Assembly (NCBI RefSeq): GCF_016107545.1
Contig: NZ_JABASS010000003.1
Span: 178,196 to 242,195 of the forward strand
Length of the DNA stretch: 64,000 bases
From: Psychrobacter namhaensis
Lineage (GTDB): Bacteria; Pseudomonadota; Gammaproteobacteria; Pseudomonadales; Moraxellaceae
Direction: 5' to 3'
Of this stretch, positions 18,361 through 28,434 are shown in pieces. Numbering within the stretch: position 1 is the stretch's first letter; each line of letters begins with the position of its first letter. The position numbers and the translations under genes are program-made. Under the pieces are notes generated by a model. The model saw only the letters and a program-made list of their open reading frames with translations. It had not been told where the DNA came from and did not search any database.

Positions 18361-19047
18361 CTAAATCATGCTGGTTTCCACAAACTCACCTTGATGCTCA
18401 GTATCCAATTGCTTACAGAAGCGGCGCTGTACTTTACTACCTTGCAGCAGCTCAATACAGAGAGGCTCAGGTGAAGCGGTTTCTAGCAAACTCCCAGAAC
18501 GCTCGCTAGATTTTTTTTGATAAGCACGCAGCTGATAGGTGCCCGCCTCAACAAAGTCATGAATCATCGCAAAACGCTCAACATAACCGATGTTGTTTTC
18601 TGGATAGAAATTAACGTGGACTTCGCGCTTTGCCGGCATGACCCGCGCGTAGTAGTTGGTCAGACCTGGCATCCCAGACGCGGCTAATGGAACTATTTTG
18701 ATGGCACTTTTATTGGCGAGTGGAGCCACTTTCATATTCGCTGGTACTTTTACCGTATTTTTGGCCGCATAGACACTTGGTACATTGACCAGCATCCTCG
18801 AATTGACGGGTTCATGAGTGTCTGGGGCAATAACAAGCGTTTTATCTATCTGTACAATTTCGCAGTGATAAGTACCCACACAGGCAATATTCACTTCACC
18901 AGCAATAGGATGGATTTTACCTGCCCACTTCTTAGCACTTTCTGCCTCATCTATTTTCTGATAGCCAGTTAATAGCTGACAGCCTGACAATAACAAGCTC
19001 GTAGCAAAAATTGTACCTGTCCATAGAGCATAACGTTTTTTATTCAT
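18361..19047 (-). CDS. Putative lipoprotein between leuD and leuB
   Basis: 228 residues with a lipoprotein signal peptide: basic start, hydrophobic core, lipobox LLSGC with the lipidated Cys at about residue 23. The mature part has no family I recognise. Four further cysteines are present (IACVGTYHCEIV and two near the end: EPLCIELL, RRFCKQLD), suggesting disulfides. It is in the leu gene direction with 147 bp to leuB and 140 bp to leuD, so it could be read with them, but nothing links it to leucine synthesis. The ribosome site is weak. Confidence 0.7.
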   Translation of the reverse strand: MNKKRYALWTGTIFATSLLLSGCQLLTGYQKIDEAESAKKWAGKIHPIAGEVNIACVGTYHCEIVQIDKTLVIAPDTHEPVNSRMLVNVPSVYAAKNTVKVPANMKVAPLANKSAIKIVPLAASGMPGLTNYYARVMPAKREVHVNFYPENNIGYVERFAMIHDFVEAGTYQLRAYQKKSSERSGSLLETASPEPLCIELLQGSKVQRRFCKQLDTEHQGEFVETSMI

Positions 19048-19187
19048 AGTGGTGGCTACTCTTCATAAGAGAAATGATAAAATATTGTAGAAAACTATCC
19101 TTCATTTTAGCCAGTTCACCCTCATAACTCAACGCTGCATTGCCGCTGTTCAGCAGTTTTCTGAGTAATAGCTTATCGATTCACTAC

Positions 19188-19838
19188 TTATGCGCGTACT
19201 TCGTTAAATATCCACGGGGTTTTTTGCATCATCTTATGCTCATAGTTTTTAATAGCGTCGCTTTGCTGCAAGGTTAAGCCAATATCATCCAGTCCATTTA
19301 ATAGGCAATGTTTGCGAAAAGCATCCACTTCAAACGCGTACTCTTCACCCGTTGGGGTAATAACCACTTGACGCTCAAGATCTGCGGTAAGCTCATAGCC
19401 TTCATTGGCAACCGTGGCTTTCATTAAGATATCGACAGTGGCCTCATCCAATACAATTGGGAGCATACCGTTTTTGAAGCAATTGTTATAAAAAATATCA
19501 GCAAAGCTTGGCGCAATGACCGTACGAAAGCCATACTCTGAGAGGGCCCAAGGGGCATGTTCACGACTAGAGCCACAGCCAAAGTTTCGGCGCGCCAGTA
19601 AGATACTCGCCCCTTGGTAACGCGGCTGGTTTAAGACAAAGTCTGGATTGATAATGCGTGTGCTATTGTCTTGACCTGGATACCCTTCATCGAGATAACG
19701 CCAGTCATCAAACAGATTTACGCCAAAGCCTGTACGTTTAATAGATTTCAAAAACTGTTTTGCAATAATTTGATCGGTATCGACGTTTGCGCGATCAAGT
19801 GGGCAAACGATCCCGGTTTGAGTGTTATAAGCTTGCAT
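19188..19838 (-). CDS. leuD: 3-isopropylmalate dehydratase, small subunit
   Basis: Swivelling-domain subunit that pairs with LeuC to isomerise 2- to 3-isopropylmalate. Diagnostic blocks are [73 protein letters not shown]. 216 residues, normal for a bacterial LeuD. AGGAC lies before ATG 19838, and the gene follows leuC by 72 bp. Confidence 0.97.
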   Translation of the reverse strand: MQAYNTQTGIVCPLDRANVDTDQIIAKQFLKSIKRTGFGVNLFDDWRYLDEGYPGQDNSTRIINPDFVLNQPRYQGASILLARRNFGCGSSREHAPWALSEYGFRTVIAPSFADIFYNNCFKNGMLPIVLDEATVDILMKATVANEGYELTADLERQVVITPTGEEYAFEVDAFRKHCLLNGLDDIGLTLQQSDAIKNYEHKMMQKTPWIFNEVRA

Positions 19839-19910
19839 AAAATGTCCTGTCCATTATTTTTTATTGATGAGAGGTGGTCACTAGTCATTACTAGCGACCA
19901 AGCCCCAGTC

Positions 19911-21329
19911 TTAAAATGTTCTTACATCAACAAAGTGACCAGCCAACGCGGCGGCGGCGGCCATCGCGGGACTCACTAAATGTGTACGTCCGCCATTGCC
20001 TTGACGACCTTCAAAATTACGGTTAGAAGTGGAGGCACAGTGCTCTTGTGGCTCAAGCTTATCAGCATTCATTGCCAGACACATCGAGCAACCAGGCTCA
20101 CGCCACTCAAACCCTGCCTCCGTAAATAAAGTGTCTAAGCCTTCAGCTTCGGCTTGTAGCTTTACCTGTCCAGACCCAGCAACGACGATCGCTTCTTTGA
20201 CATTATCAGCAACTTTACGGCCTTTGATCACGGCTGCCGCATCACGCAAATCCTCAATACGAGAGTTGGTGCACGACCCAATAAATATACGATCAAGCTG
20301 AATATCAGTAATTTTCTGACCGGCTTCTAAACCCATATATGTATAAGCACGCAACCAGCCCTCTTCTTGCGCTTCATCAGCTGCTTGGTCAGGTGTGGGA
20401 ACCGACTGCGTGACATCCACGACCATTTCAGGCGATGTACCCCAAGAGACTTGCGGCGCTATCTCACTACCATCAATCTCGACCACCGTATCAAACACCG
20501 CATCATCATCTGAATAGAGGGTGCGCCAGTAAGCTTCCGCTTGCTGCCACTGTGATTCGTTTGGTGCATAAGGACGACCTTTGACATAATCAATGGTGGT
20601 GTCATCGACGGCCACCATACCCACGCGAGCACCCGCTTCGATCGCCATGTTACAGACGGTCATGCGACCCTCCATACTCATGTCTTCAAACACTTGTCCT
20701 GCAAACTCAATAGCATGCCCTGTCCCGCCAGCCGTGCCAATTTTTGCAATGATAGCGAGCACCACATCTTTTGGTGTCACGCCAGCGCCAAGCTTACCAG
20801 TGACACGGATTTGCATGTTTTTCGATTTTTTTTGAATCAAGCACTGCGTTGCCAAAACGTGCTCAACCTCTGATGTGCCAATACCATGTGCCAAACAACC
20901 AAGTGCGCCGTGGGTCGCCGTGTGCGAATCCCCACAAACGACCGTCATGCCGGGTAACACTAAGCCTTGCTCAGGACCAACAACGTGCAAGATACCTTGA
21001 CGCGCATCGTTGATGGTAAATTCTGCAATATCAAACTTGGTACAGTTATCATCGAGTGTGACCACTTGCAAGCGTGACACTTTATCTTTAATACCAGGTA
21101 CGCCTTCTAGACGCTCTTTGGTCACCGTTGGCACGTTATGATCGGGACTTGCGATATTGGCAGACAAACGCCATGGCGCCCTATTAGCCAGCTCTAAGCC
21201 TTCAAACGCTTGCGGACTCGTCACTTCGTGCAACAGATGGCGATCAATATAAATCAGGCTCGAACCATCATCACGTTTGGTGACTTCGTGAGCGTTCCAA
21301 AGTTTGTCATATAACGTTTGACCGGCCAT
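19911..21329 (-). CDS. leuC: 3-isopropylmalate dehydratase, large subunit
   Basis: Aconitase-type [4Fe-4S] subunit of isopropylmalate isomerase. The three cluster cysteines are in IGSCTNSR (one) and [11 protein letters not shown] (two). Other landmarks are [20 protein letters not shown] near the active site and [20 protein letters not shown] near the end. 472 residues, normal. AAGGA precedes ATG 21329. It is the first gene of the leftward leu group; the LysR gene is divergent upstream. Confidence 0.97.
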   Translation of the reverse strand: MAGQTLYDKLWNAHEVTKRDDGSSLIYIDRHLLHEVTSPQAFEGLELANRAPWRLSANIASPDHNVPTVTKERLEGVPGIKDKVSRLQVVTLDDNCTKFDIAEFTINDARQGILHVVGPEQGLVLPGMTVVCGDSHTATHGALGCLAHGIGTSEVEHVLATQCLIQKKSKNMQIRVTGKLGAGVTPKDVVLAIIAKIGTAGGTGHAIEFAGQVFEDMSMEGRMTVCNMAIEAGARVGMVAVDDTTIDYVKGRPYAPNESQWQQAEAYWRTLYSDDDAVFDTVVEIDGSEIAPQVSWGTSPEMVVDVTQSVPTPDQAADEAQEEGWLRAYTYMGLEAGQKITDIQLDRIFIGSCTNSRIEDLRDAAAVIKGRKVADNVKEAIVVAGSGQVKLQAEAEGLDTLFTEAGFEWREPGCSMCLAMNADKLEPQEHCASTSNRNFEGRQGNGGRTHLVSPAMAAAAALAGHFVDVRTF

Positions 21330-21745
21330 GTTGCTATCCTTTATGAGTTGCTGACGACTGAATTTTTCGTTTGCTGACTAGTAAACGAGCGTCTTATTTA
21401 AATGTATGTCTATTTAGCACCGCTTTTAGAGCCACTTTATGTAAACTGCTGTTTGAGAGTAGCTGCTTTTTTAGCGTAACAGTCATTTTAAAACAGACAC
21501 ATCGCTTACCTGTCATTTTACCTTTATTACTACATTGGGCTATCAGAACGCGCTTTATACGGCAAATTATCAAGATAATAGAATAAATATGTCACAATAC
21601 GCCCTGATGTCTTGTGATTATAGCAGGCTAATCCTATAATAATAATTGATGATTTTTAACCAGATACAAACTTTTATTTCTAATACATTGTGATTAGGTT
21701 AGCCAACTTTTATTTATAGCTCGCTAAGTAGCTAAGGACATCCGT
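21330..21745. promoter_or_regulatory. Divergent regulatory region between leuC and the LysR gene
   Basis: 416 bp that must hold both promoters. TCACAA (21592-21597) and TTGTGA (21612-21617) form an inverted repeat with 14 bp between, and another TTGTGA occurs near 21690; these are candidates for LysR-type binding. I see no leucine-rich leader peptide, so attenuation is not supported. Confidence 0.4.
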
Positions 21746-22618
21746 TTGAACACCACAAACTTAACGACATTCGTTACTGTCATGCACACAGGCAGTATTT
21801 CAGGCGCTGCAGAAAAGCTGTTTATCACACAGCCTGCGGTCAGTAAGCGCATCAAAAACCTAGAAGATGAGTTTAACATTACTTTGTTTGACACGGTAGG
21901 TCGCGGGATTGTGCCCACCCAAGCTGCCAGTGAAATGCTTCCGCATGCCAAGCGCTGGTTAGAAGATTATGAGAATTTCAAAATCAACCTACAACACTCT
22001 CAACATATTGTCTCTGGTAAATTAGTCATCGGCACCAGTCACCACATTGGTTTGCACCATTTAGCGCCTGTGCTTAAGCATTTTATTCAAACTTATCCTG
22101 CCGTGCAGTTAGAAGTGCACTTTGTCGATTCAGAAAAGGCACACAAAGCGGTATTGGACGGGGATTTATCATTGGCTTTTGTTACCCTGCCCCCTGTTTA
22201 TGATAAGCGTTTGACCTATCATACGCTATGGTCAGATCCGCTCTACTTTATGACGGGCACGCTCTCACCATTGGCGACCAAGTCCAATGTGACCTTAGAA
22301 CAATTGGCACGTTACCCTGCTATTTTGCCATCTGCCAATACCTTTACCAGTCAGATTACGTTGGCCGAATTCGCTAAGCATAATCTCAAGCCTTATGCCA
22401 CCATGAGCACCAATCCACTTGAGTCGATTCGCATGTTGGTGTCTGTCGGGCTTGGTTGGTCGGTGTTGCCCCAGACAATGATCAGTCAGGATTTAGAACG
22501 TATTGACATGGCGGATAACATTGAGTTGCAGCGCTATCTAGGCGTGGTCATCAATCCAAAGCTGACTCAATCTAGCAGTGTGACCGCGTTACTAGATTTA
22601 CTCGCCCCCATTGAATAG
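21746..22618 (+). CDS. LysR-family transcriptional regulator
   Basis: N-terminal winged helix (FVTVMHTGSISGAAEKLFIT, QPAVSKRIKNLEDEF, LFDTVGRGIVPT) and a periplasmic-binding-like effector domain from about residue 90. 290 residues. The start is TTG 21746, supported by AAGGA 7 nt upstream; no ATG lies upstream in frame. Being divergent from leuC, it may control the leu genes, perhaps in response to a pathway intermediate, but the sequence alone does not show the ligand. Confidence 0.88.
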   Translation: MNTTNLTTFVTVMHTGSISGAAEKLFITQPAVSKRIKNLEDEFNITLFDTVGRGIVPTQAASEMLPHAKRWLEDYENFKINLQHSQHIVSGKLVIGTSHHIGLHHLAPVLKHFIQTYPAVQLEVHFVDSEKAHKAVLDGDLSLAFVTLPPVYDKRLTYHTLWSDPLYFMTGTLSPLATKSNVTLEQLARYPAILPSANTFTSQITLAEFAKHNLKPYATMSTNPLESIRMLVSVGLGWSVLPQTMISQDLERIDMADNIELQRYLGVVINPKLTQSSSVTALLDLLAPIE

Positions 22619-23100
22619 GAACTAATGCGACGTTTGGCGTGCGGGCCTGCTACTCAAACAGAAAAGTACGCCATTCGCATTTGTGACAGTCATACGTTAT
22701 AATACGGCTGACGTTGTTTTTATAACAAATTTTTACCATAAGAGTACTGATAGTCATATATTGAACACTTCGAGTAAGATATGATGGTTGACAGTAGGTT
22801 TAATGGTTTTAAATGATTGGTTATATAGGCGGCTTATATTGAGATATCACTAGCAGATGCGAGCAATAAAAATGCACAGACGGAATGCGAGATTCCGGTT
22901 GCTTCTCACCCCTGCTTATTCATATTAGCCCTAGAACAGCATCAATCATATAAAACTAACAGCAAATACTGAAACAAGCCATTATGTCCTACTTAATGGC
23001 TTTTTTCGTCTTTAGATATTGTTTGGGACATCGTCTGATAAAACTTAATCTTTATAGTTAAAAATAATTACAGCCAACGATGTTGGTTAAGGACAATTAT
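22619..23100. other. Structured intergenic region before putP (possible small RNA or leader)
   Basis: 482 bp. It contains a TATAAT (22698-22703) with a weak TTCGCA (22674-22679) upstream, a hairpin CGGAAT-gcgag-ATTCCG (22881-22897) and a terminator-like hairpin at 22977-23006. A transcript of about 300 nt, or a putP leader that can end early, would fit. Confidence 0.35.
22977..23006 (+). terminator. Rho-independent terminator upstream of putP
   Basis: AGCCATTA (22977-22984) pairs with TAATGGCT (22994-23001), and a T run extends to 23006. It is 94 bp before the putP start and 359 bp past the LysR stop, so it may end a small RNA or act as an attenuator. Confidence 0.7.
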
Positions 23101-24600
23101 ATGAACGGAGTTTCTAGTGGCGTGCTGATATCACTTGGCGCCTATTTTTTAGTGATGATTGGGATTGGCATTTACGCGTATTTTAAGCAAGCCAATGATA
23201 CTGAAGGCTATATGTTAGGAGGGCGTAATTTAGGCCCAGCTGTCACTGCCCTTTCGGCTGGTGCATCAGATATGTCAGGTTGGTTACTGCTTGGCCTACC
23301 GGGTTACATGTATGCTGACGGTGTGGTTAGTGTCTGGATCGCGCTTGGTTTGACACTTGGTGCGTTTTTAAACTATATCATCGTGGCACCTCGTCTTCGC
23401 GTTTATACCGAAGTCGCTGACAACGCCATCACTTTACCTGATTACTTCGCCAACCGCTTCGAAGATAAATCGCACATGCTGCGCGTTATCTCTGCTGTGG
23501 TTATCATTCTATTCTTTACCGTCTACACGGCAGCAAGCTTAGTAGGTGGTGGTAAACTCTTTGAAAGCTCGCTCAACCTATCTTATAGTACCGGCCTTTG
23601 GGTTACTGCTGGTGTGGTCGTTGCTTATACGCTCTTCGGTGGTTTCTTAGCCGTATCAATGACTGACTTTGTACAGGGTATTATCATGCTGTTTGCCATG
23701 GTAATCGTACCTGTGGTCGCCTTTACGGATCTTGGCGGGGTTTCAGCCACTTCGGAAGCTGTTAGAAACATTGATCCAAGCTTGCTCAATATCACTAGTG
23801 GTATGAGTATTCTTGGTATTGTCTCATTAATGGCATGGGGTCTAGGGTACTTTGGTCAGCCGCATATTATCGTACGCTTTATGGCGATTCGCTCAGTAAG
23901 AGACGTTCCTACTGCACGTAACATTGGTATGAGCTGGATGATCGTGAGTCTGATTGGTGCACTGATGACTGGTTTTGCTGGTCGCGCCTACGTACAAAAA
24001 ACCGCCATGACGCTAGATGATCCTGAGACCATCTTTTTAGTCTTTACTCAATTCTTATTCCATCCATTGGTTTCAGGTTTCTTATTAGCGGCAATTTTGG
24101 CAGCCATTATGAGTACCATCTCATCGCAGCTGTTGGTGGTATCAAGCTCTCTAACCAAAGATGTTTATAAGTTATTCTTTGATAAAGACGCACCAGAAGC
24201 TCGTCAAGTACTGGTCGGTCGTATATCCGTTATCATCGTTGCACTCGTTGCTATTTTATTGGCTTCTAATCCAGACAGCTCAGTACTGAACTTGGTGTCT
24301 AACGCTTGGGCAGGATTTGGTGCAGCTTTCGGACCGTTGGTGATTTTCAGTCTCACATGGCGCCGTATGAACCGTAATGGCGCAGTTGCCGGTATGGTCG
24401 TTGGTGCATTGACTGTTATCCTATGGATCTATGGTCCTTTCGAGATGAATGGTATGGCACTTAATAGCTGGTTATACGCTATCGTTCCAGGCTTTATCTT
24501 AAGTACCATTGCTATCTTTGCAGTTAGTATCATGACTGGCGGTCCAAAACCTTCAGTATCTGCTAAGTACAAAGAGATGGAGCTAAACCTAAACAAGTAA
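23101..24600 (+). CDS. putP: Sodium/proline symporter
   Basis: Sodium:solute symporter family protein of the inner membrane, taking up proline with Na+. About 13 hydrophobic segments are visible. Typical PutP stretches are TEGYMLGGRNLGPAVTALSA, GASDMSGWLLLGLPGYMY, LPDYFANRFEDKSHMLR, GLGYFGQPHIIVRFMAIRS and MSTISSQLLVVSSSLTKDVY. ATG 23101 is chosen because AAGGA lies 8 nt upstream; an earlier ATG at 23080 has none. 499 residues, normal. Monocistronic: a hairpin precedes it and a terminator follows. Confidence 0.92.
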   Translation: MNGVSSGVLISLGAYFLVMIGIGIYAYFKQANDTEGYMLGGRNLGPAVTALSAGASDMSGWLLLGLPGYMYADGVVSVWIALGLTLGAFLNYIIVAPRLRVYTEVADNAITLPDYFANRFEDKSHMLRVISAVVIILFFTVYTAASLVGGGKLFESSLNLSYSTGLWVTAGVVVAYTLFGGFLAVSMTDFVQGIIMLFAMVIVPVVAFTDLGGVSATSEAVRNIDPSLLNITSGMSILGIVSLMAWGLGYFGQPHIIVRFMAIRSVRDVPTARNIGMSWMIVSLIGALMTGFAGRAYVQKTAMTLDDPETIFLVFTQFLFHPLVSGFLLAAILAAIMSTISSQLLVVSSSLTKDVYKLFFDKDAPEARQVLVGRISVIIVALVAILLASNPDSSVLNLVSNAWAGFGAAFGPLVIFSLTWRRMNRNGAVAGMVVGALTVILWIYGPFEMNGMALNSWLYAIVPGFILSTIAIFAVSIMTGGPKPSVSAKYKEMELNLNK

Positions 24601-24629
24601 GTTGATACCCTATCTTATCGCTATAAAAA

Positions 24630-24658
24630 AACCTCGTCATTGTTGGCGAGGTTTTTTA
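24630..24658 (+). terminator. putP terminator
   Basis: AACCTCG (24630-24636) and CGAGGTT (24647-24653) with a T run, 30 bp after the putP stop. Confidence 0.85.
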
Positions 24659-25017
24659 TGGAAGGTGACTTACTATCTCTATGCAGACTTGATAAGTTAT
24701 AAGCTTAAACGACTCTTACTCCGTACCTTAACATTCATTAATAACCTCCATGTATCTGTAGAACTAGATACGACTCCTTACTTAATACTTAACTGCGGCT
24801 CTATTACTTCCTTATTTTACCAACACCTACCTACCTCGCACTTTACACCAAACGAATGGTCTACCTACCTCTCAAGGAACTGAGAGACAGATGGAGCCTG
24901 TGAACTTTAAAGTGACAAAATCTAGCGGTTCCATGTAAAAGCACACGCTATAAAGGTGTTGAATTACTGTCTTTTATATACAGCGTTTTATCGTAACTAC
25001 GGCACTAGAACCCCATT
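24659..25017. other. Convergent intergenic gap, nothing recognised
   Basis: About 360 bp between the terminators of putP and of the first FadL-like gene. A 93-codon frame from 24602 starts inside the putP terminator region, has no ribosome site and is not credible. Confidence 0.5.
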
Positions 25018-25048
25018 AAAAAAGCGACCTGCTATAGGTCGCTTTTTT
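25018..25048 (-). terminator. Terminator of the first FadL-like gene
   Basis: AAGCGACCT and AGGTCGCTT pair around a 5-nt loop (25031-25035) with six As on one side and six Ts on the other, so it can work in both directions. Confidence 0.85.
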
Positions 25049-25073
25049 ATTATCTAACAGTTATATAAGGAGA

Positions 25074-26624
25074 TTATTTCGCTTGATAAGACAGCTTCAA
25101 ACCAGCAACATAGCCATCATTGTCTTCGAAATTAGAGACAATTGTACCATCTGGCAATGATCCTTCAGCATCACCGAACCACAAGTACTTACCACCAGCT
25201 GATACTGCCCAGTTTTCAGTAACGTTATATTTGGCACCAAGGCCGACACTGTAGTACCCTTCGATCGGACCGAGTGATGTGGTTGGATTACCAGCGCCAC
25301 TATCCCAACCAACAGAACCTGAAACTGCTAACTTTGGAGCAAGCCGTTTACCTAATCCAAGCTCTACCTGCCATTGATCATCACTATAATCCACTAGAGG
25401 TAAGTTTGAAACTTCACTATATTTAGTTGGTCTAATTGAGAAGTCACCCCATGGTACATAGCGTACTTTTGCCGTTGCTAATGTGGTTGGATTGATACCT
25501 GTTTGAAAATCAAAGTTAAATGATTCAGGGGTAGTTACATCAAAATTACTGACGCTAATAGGGTTTGCGCCTTGAATAGCCAGTGCTGGAAAGTTTTCAT
25601 ACAACTCTAAAGAGTGATCAATCTCAGAACGGTATGTCAAAGCAGCTTTTAACGCAATTTCTGGCTTGCTATATGATAGACCTGCTAACCAACCATAGTC
25701 TTGATCTGGTCCGCTATGTGAAGTGTATCCAGCCGCACCTTTATAGGCATTACCTCTTAATCTAACATCCGCTTCTAAGCGCTGAGCAACTGGCCCACCA
25801 TAAACTTGAAACTGATTTTCAGCACCAAACTTCATGCCACCAATCAGTGTAAGAGTATTAGAGCGCACTTCTACATTAGTTGCTTCATCAATACTCAATA
25901 AATTCTGCACTGCATCACGGGCTGCTTCAGCAGCCTGAGCATCTCCTTGATTAGCAGCTAAAAGGTCTCGTGCATTTTGAAGAGCTTCCTCACTCAAAAA
26001 CGAACCTATCGCATCAAGAGTCGCTTCCGTGCTAGCCAGAGTCTCGTTAGTACTATTTATAATATTATTGTACTCATCCAAAGATGGTTGTTGAGCTAAA
26101 TTTTGATATCTTTCTAAAGTACTATTTAAGCCTTGTAACGCTGTCTGATAAACAAGACTATCGATAGCGCCTGCATTCGGATTATCTGCAGCTTGTAGTG
26201 CTTCAACTTGAGCAATTTTTTCCTGTGTATTCTCAATGGCTCGGTTAGCCACTTGTTGAATAGCTCCTGCTCCTGTTATATCAGCAACGCCTGTAAAGTT
26301 ATTGTCACCACTGTACTTAGCCGCTGCCCCAAAAGGCTCATCATATAGAACGCCCACACTAAATTTGTCATTTAGATCTGTTTTAACACCATAGCGGAAG
26401 AAGTCATAAGACTCTGCGATATCACCACTCTTATTGCCATCATTATCTACACCCGTTACGTCAGCATCGATATAGGTATAGACAGCTTCGGCATAGGTGC
26501 CATCTTGTAAGAATGCGGTGATATCTTGACCAGAACGATCAAGACCAGCAGCGTTGGTGACGCTAGCGACAGAAAGAGCGGCAATTGCCACTGCAAGGGT
26601 TTTTAAGTGAAAGGTAGTGCGCAT
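25074..26624 (-). CDS. FadL/OmpP1-family outer membrane protein with long helical insert
   Basis: Predicted outer-membrane beta-barrel of the FadL/TodX family, which pass hydrophobic compounds such as fatty acids or hydrocarbons. A signal peptide ends at NAAG (residue 26). AGLDRSGQDITAFLQDGTYA is the start of the FadL hatch region; many amphipathic strands follow and the C-terminus ends with an aromatic-containing strand. Residues about 114-249 are extra compared with the neighbouring paralogue: Ala/Gln/Asn/Glu-rich, helix-forming, coiled-coil-like, inserted between two early strands. 516 residues against about 400 for the paralogue. Substrate unknown. Confidence 0.8.
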   Translation of the reverse strand: MRTTFHLKTLAVAIAALSVASVTNAAGLDRSGQDITAFLQDGTYAEAVYTYIDADVTGVDNDGNKSGDIAESYDFFRYGVKTDLNDKFSVGVLYDEPFGAAAKYSGDNNFTGVADITGAGAIQQVANRAIENTQEKIAQVEALQAADNPNAGAIDSLVYQTALQGLNSTLERYQNLAQQPSLDEYNNIINSTNETLASTEATLDAIGSFLSEEALQNARDLLAANQGDAQAAEAARDAVQNLLSIDEATNVEVRSNTLTLIGGMKFGAENQFQVYGGPVAQRLEADVRLRGNAYKGAAGYTSHSGPDQDYGWLAGLSYSKPEIALKAALTYRSEIDHSLELYENFPALAIQGANPISVSNFDVTTPESFNFDFQTGINPTTLATAKVRYVPWGDFSIRPTKYSEVSNLPLVDYSDDQWQVELGLGKRLAPKLAVSGSVGWDSGAGNPTTSLGPIEGYYSVGLGAKYNVTENWAVSAGGKYLWFGDAEGSLPDGTIVSNFEDNDGYVAGLKLSYQAK

Positions 26625-26924
26625 TGTGTATCTCCAACGGTCCTTGTTGTATTACCACTCTAATAATCAACACGTAGCATTGCTATGCTCAGCATTGAGA
26701 CTATCAAAGTCGTTCCCTAAGTTGAATACTAATGCCTTTTTGACACTAAAACAACAATTAAAGCACTTTATTTCCCAAATATGACTGAACAGTACACATA
26801 ATATGTAAACAAGATACTGGTCTTTTCTTTTATAACTTGACGGATCTATCTCGCTATACCTAATACAAAAGCCAAATAACACACTATATTTTAGTATTTA
26901 AACGTTTTGTATAATTTAAGCAAT

Positions 26925-26951
26925 AAAAAAGCGACCCATTAAGGATCGCTT
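26925..26951 (-). terminator. Terminator of the second FadL-like gene
   Basis: On the minus strand AAGCGATCC pairs with GGGTCGCTT (8 of 9) followed by six Ts. Confidence 0.8.
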
Positions 26952-26964
26952 CTCAACGCTGCTA

Positions 26965-26989
26965 AGCTATAAGCTATAAGCTATAAGCT
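26965..26989. repeat. 7-bp tandem repeat (AGCTATA), 3.6 copies
   Basis: AGCTATA three times plus AGCT, between the stop of the second FadL-like gene and its terminator, so in the 3' untranslated region. Confidence 0.85.
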
Positions 26990-27012
26990 CAACAGCATAG
27001 CTGGTTTACCTA

Positions 27013-28215
27013 TTACTGCGCTTGATAAGAAAGCTTCATACCCAGTACGAAACCATCATTGTCTTCAAAGTTGCTGACTACGTTTTTGGTTGGGATTTGG
27101 CCTTTAGCATCACCGAACCATAGGTATTTACCGCCCGCAGATACTGCCCAATTTTCAGTCACATTGTATTTTGCACCAAGGCCAGCACTGTAATAACCTT
27201 CGATAGGACCTAATGAAGTCACTGGATTGCCCGCACCACTGTCCCAACCGACGTTACCTGTTACTGCTAGTGCAGGCGTTAAACGCTTGGCCAACCCTAG
27301 CTCAACTTGCCACTGGTCTTTATCATAGCTTACTAGTGACAAGCCTTCGTCATCTTCTGTCGACAACTTACTAACATCATTGTACAGTGATGGTACGATC
27401 GCAAAGTCGCTCCATGGTACCCAGCGTACTTTTGCCGTTGCTAATGTCGTGGGATTAATGCCAGTCTGGAAATCAAAGTTTACTGACTCAGGGGTAGTGA
27501 TTTCAATAGTACTACTTCTATCTACTGAAAGCCCTAAAGCAGGCGGTAGGTTACCGACAAAAGGATATACTTCAGCTGCTGGGGCATTGTGCTCAATCTC
27601 AGAACGATACGTCAACGCAGCTTTTAATGCAATTTCAGGTTTGCTGTAAGCAACACCTGCTAACCAACCGTAATCTTGATCCGCACTGATGTGGGTAGTG
27701 TAACCATTAGCAGCTTCATAAGCAGTACCACGTAGCTTTACATCAGCTTTTACACGTTGAGCAACTGGACCGCCGTATACTTGGAAGCTCTTATTTTCAC
27801 CAAGTTTGGCACCGAGGATGCCGGTAATGCTCTCAGTACGTACTTCTACGTTAGTACCTTCACCATTTGCATCTATAAAATTATTGTCGCCAATGTCGCC
27901 AGTATAGTCAGCCGCTGCACCAAAAGGCTCATCATATAAGACACCAACGCTAAAAGTTTCGTTGATATCTGCTTTTACGCCATAACGGAAAAAATCATAT
28001 GACTCGGCGATATCATCAATTTTATTGTCTGACGAGTCTTTACCACTTACATCGGCATCGATATAAGTATAGACAGCTTCGGCATAGGTGCCATCTTGTA
28101 AGAATGCGGTGATATCTTGACCAGAACGATCTAGACCAGCAGCACTAGCAACGCTAGCAACAGAAAGAGCAGCAACAGCTACTGTGAGAGTTTTTAAATG
28201 AAAAGTGGCGCGCAT
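27013..28215 (-). CDS. FadL/OmpP1-family outer membrane protein
   Basis: Paralogue of the gene to its left, same strand, with its own terminator. A signal peptide ends at SAAG (residue 26). The hatch segment AGLDRSGQDITAFLQDGTYA is identical to the paralogue's, and so are later strands such as KPEIALKAALTYRSEI, FDFQTGINPTTLATAKVR, GWDSGAGNPVTSLGPIEGYY and KYNVTENWAVSAGGKYLWFGDA. It lacks the helical insert. 400 residues, usual for compact members of the family. Likely transports a hydrophobic substrate; which one is not shown. Confidence 0.82.
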   Translation of the reverse strand: MRATFHLKTLTVAVAALSVASVASAAGLDRSGQDITAFLQDGTYAEAVYTYIDADVSGKDSSDNKIDDIAESYDFFRYGVKADINETFSVGVLYDEPFGAAADYTGDIGDNNFIDANGEGTNVEVRTESITGILGAKLGENKSFQVYGGPVAQRVKADVKLRGTAYEAANGYTTHISADQDYGWLAGVAYSKPEIALKAALTYRSEIEHNAPAAEVYPFVGNLPPALGLSVDRSSTIEITTPESVNFDFQTGINPTTLATAKVRWVPWSDFAIVPSLYNDVSKLSTEDDEGLSLVSYDKDQWQVELGLAKRLTPALAVTGNVGWDSGAGNPVTSLGPIEGYYSAGLGAKYNVTENWAVSAGGKYLWFGDAKGQIPTKNVVSNFEDNDGFVLGMKLSYQAQ

Positions 28216-28434
28216 TATATATCTCCAAACATCCGCATTGTTTTACTGTTTACCCAATTTTTATGGGTAAGCAGTATCCGAGGTGGAGGATATTAAAGAT
28301 TTTCGAACGGTAAAACAACTGCAAAAATACATTATTTCCTTATTATGACCAAACAGTCACCAGACAGTACATTCATTTAACAATAAAAATATGATTTTTT
28401 TACCTAGAACTTAGGCTGATGGCGTTTTTAGTCA

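Larger units (their letters stand above)
26625..27012. other. Intergenic region between the FadL-like paralogues
   Basis: 388 bp. It should hold the promoter of the first FadL-like gene (minus strand) and holds the terminator (26925-26951) and a short tandem repeat (26965-26989) belonging to the second. No gene is evident. Confidence 0.5.

Noticed and set aside
21330..21745. Leucine attenuator upstream of leuC
   Set aside because: No short leader frame with clustered leucine codons and no terminator/antiterminator pair were seen.
24602..24883. 93-codon frame after putP
   Set aside because: It starts with a non-ATG codon inside the putP terminator region and has no recognisable features.
26965..26989. 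AGCTATA tandem repeat as iterons or a CRISPR-like array
   Set aside because: Only 3.6 copies of 7 bp in a 3' untranslated region with no spacers or initiator nearby; a slippage repeat is enough.
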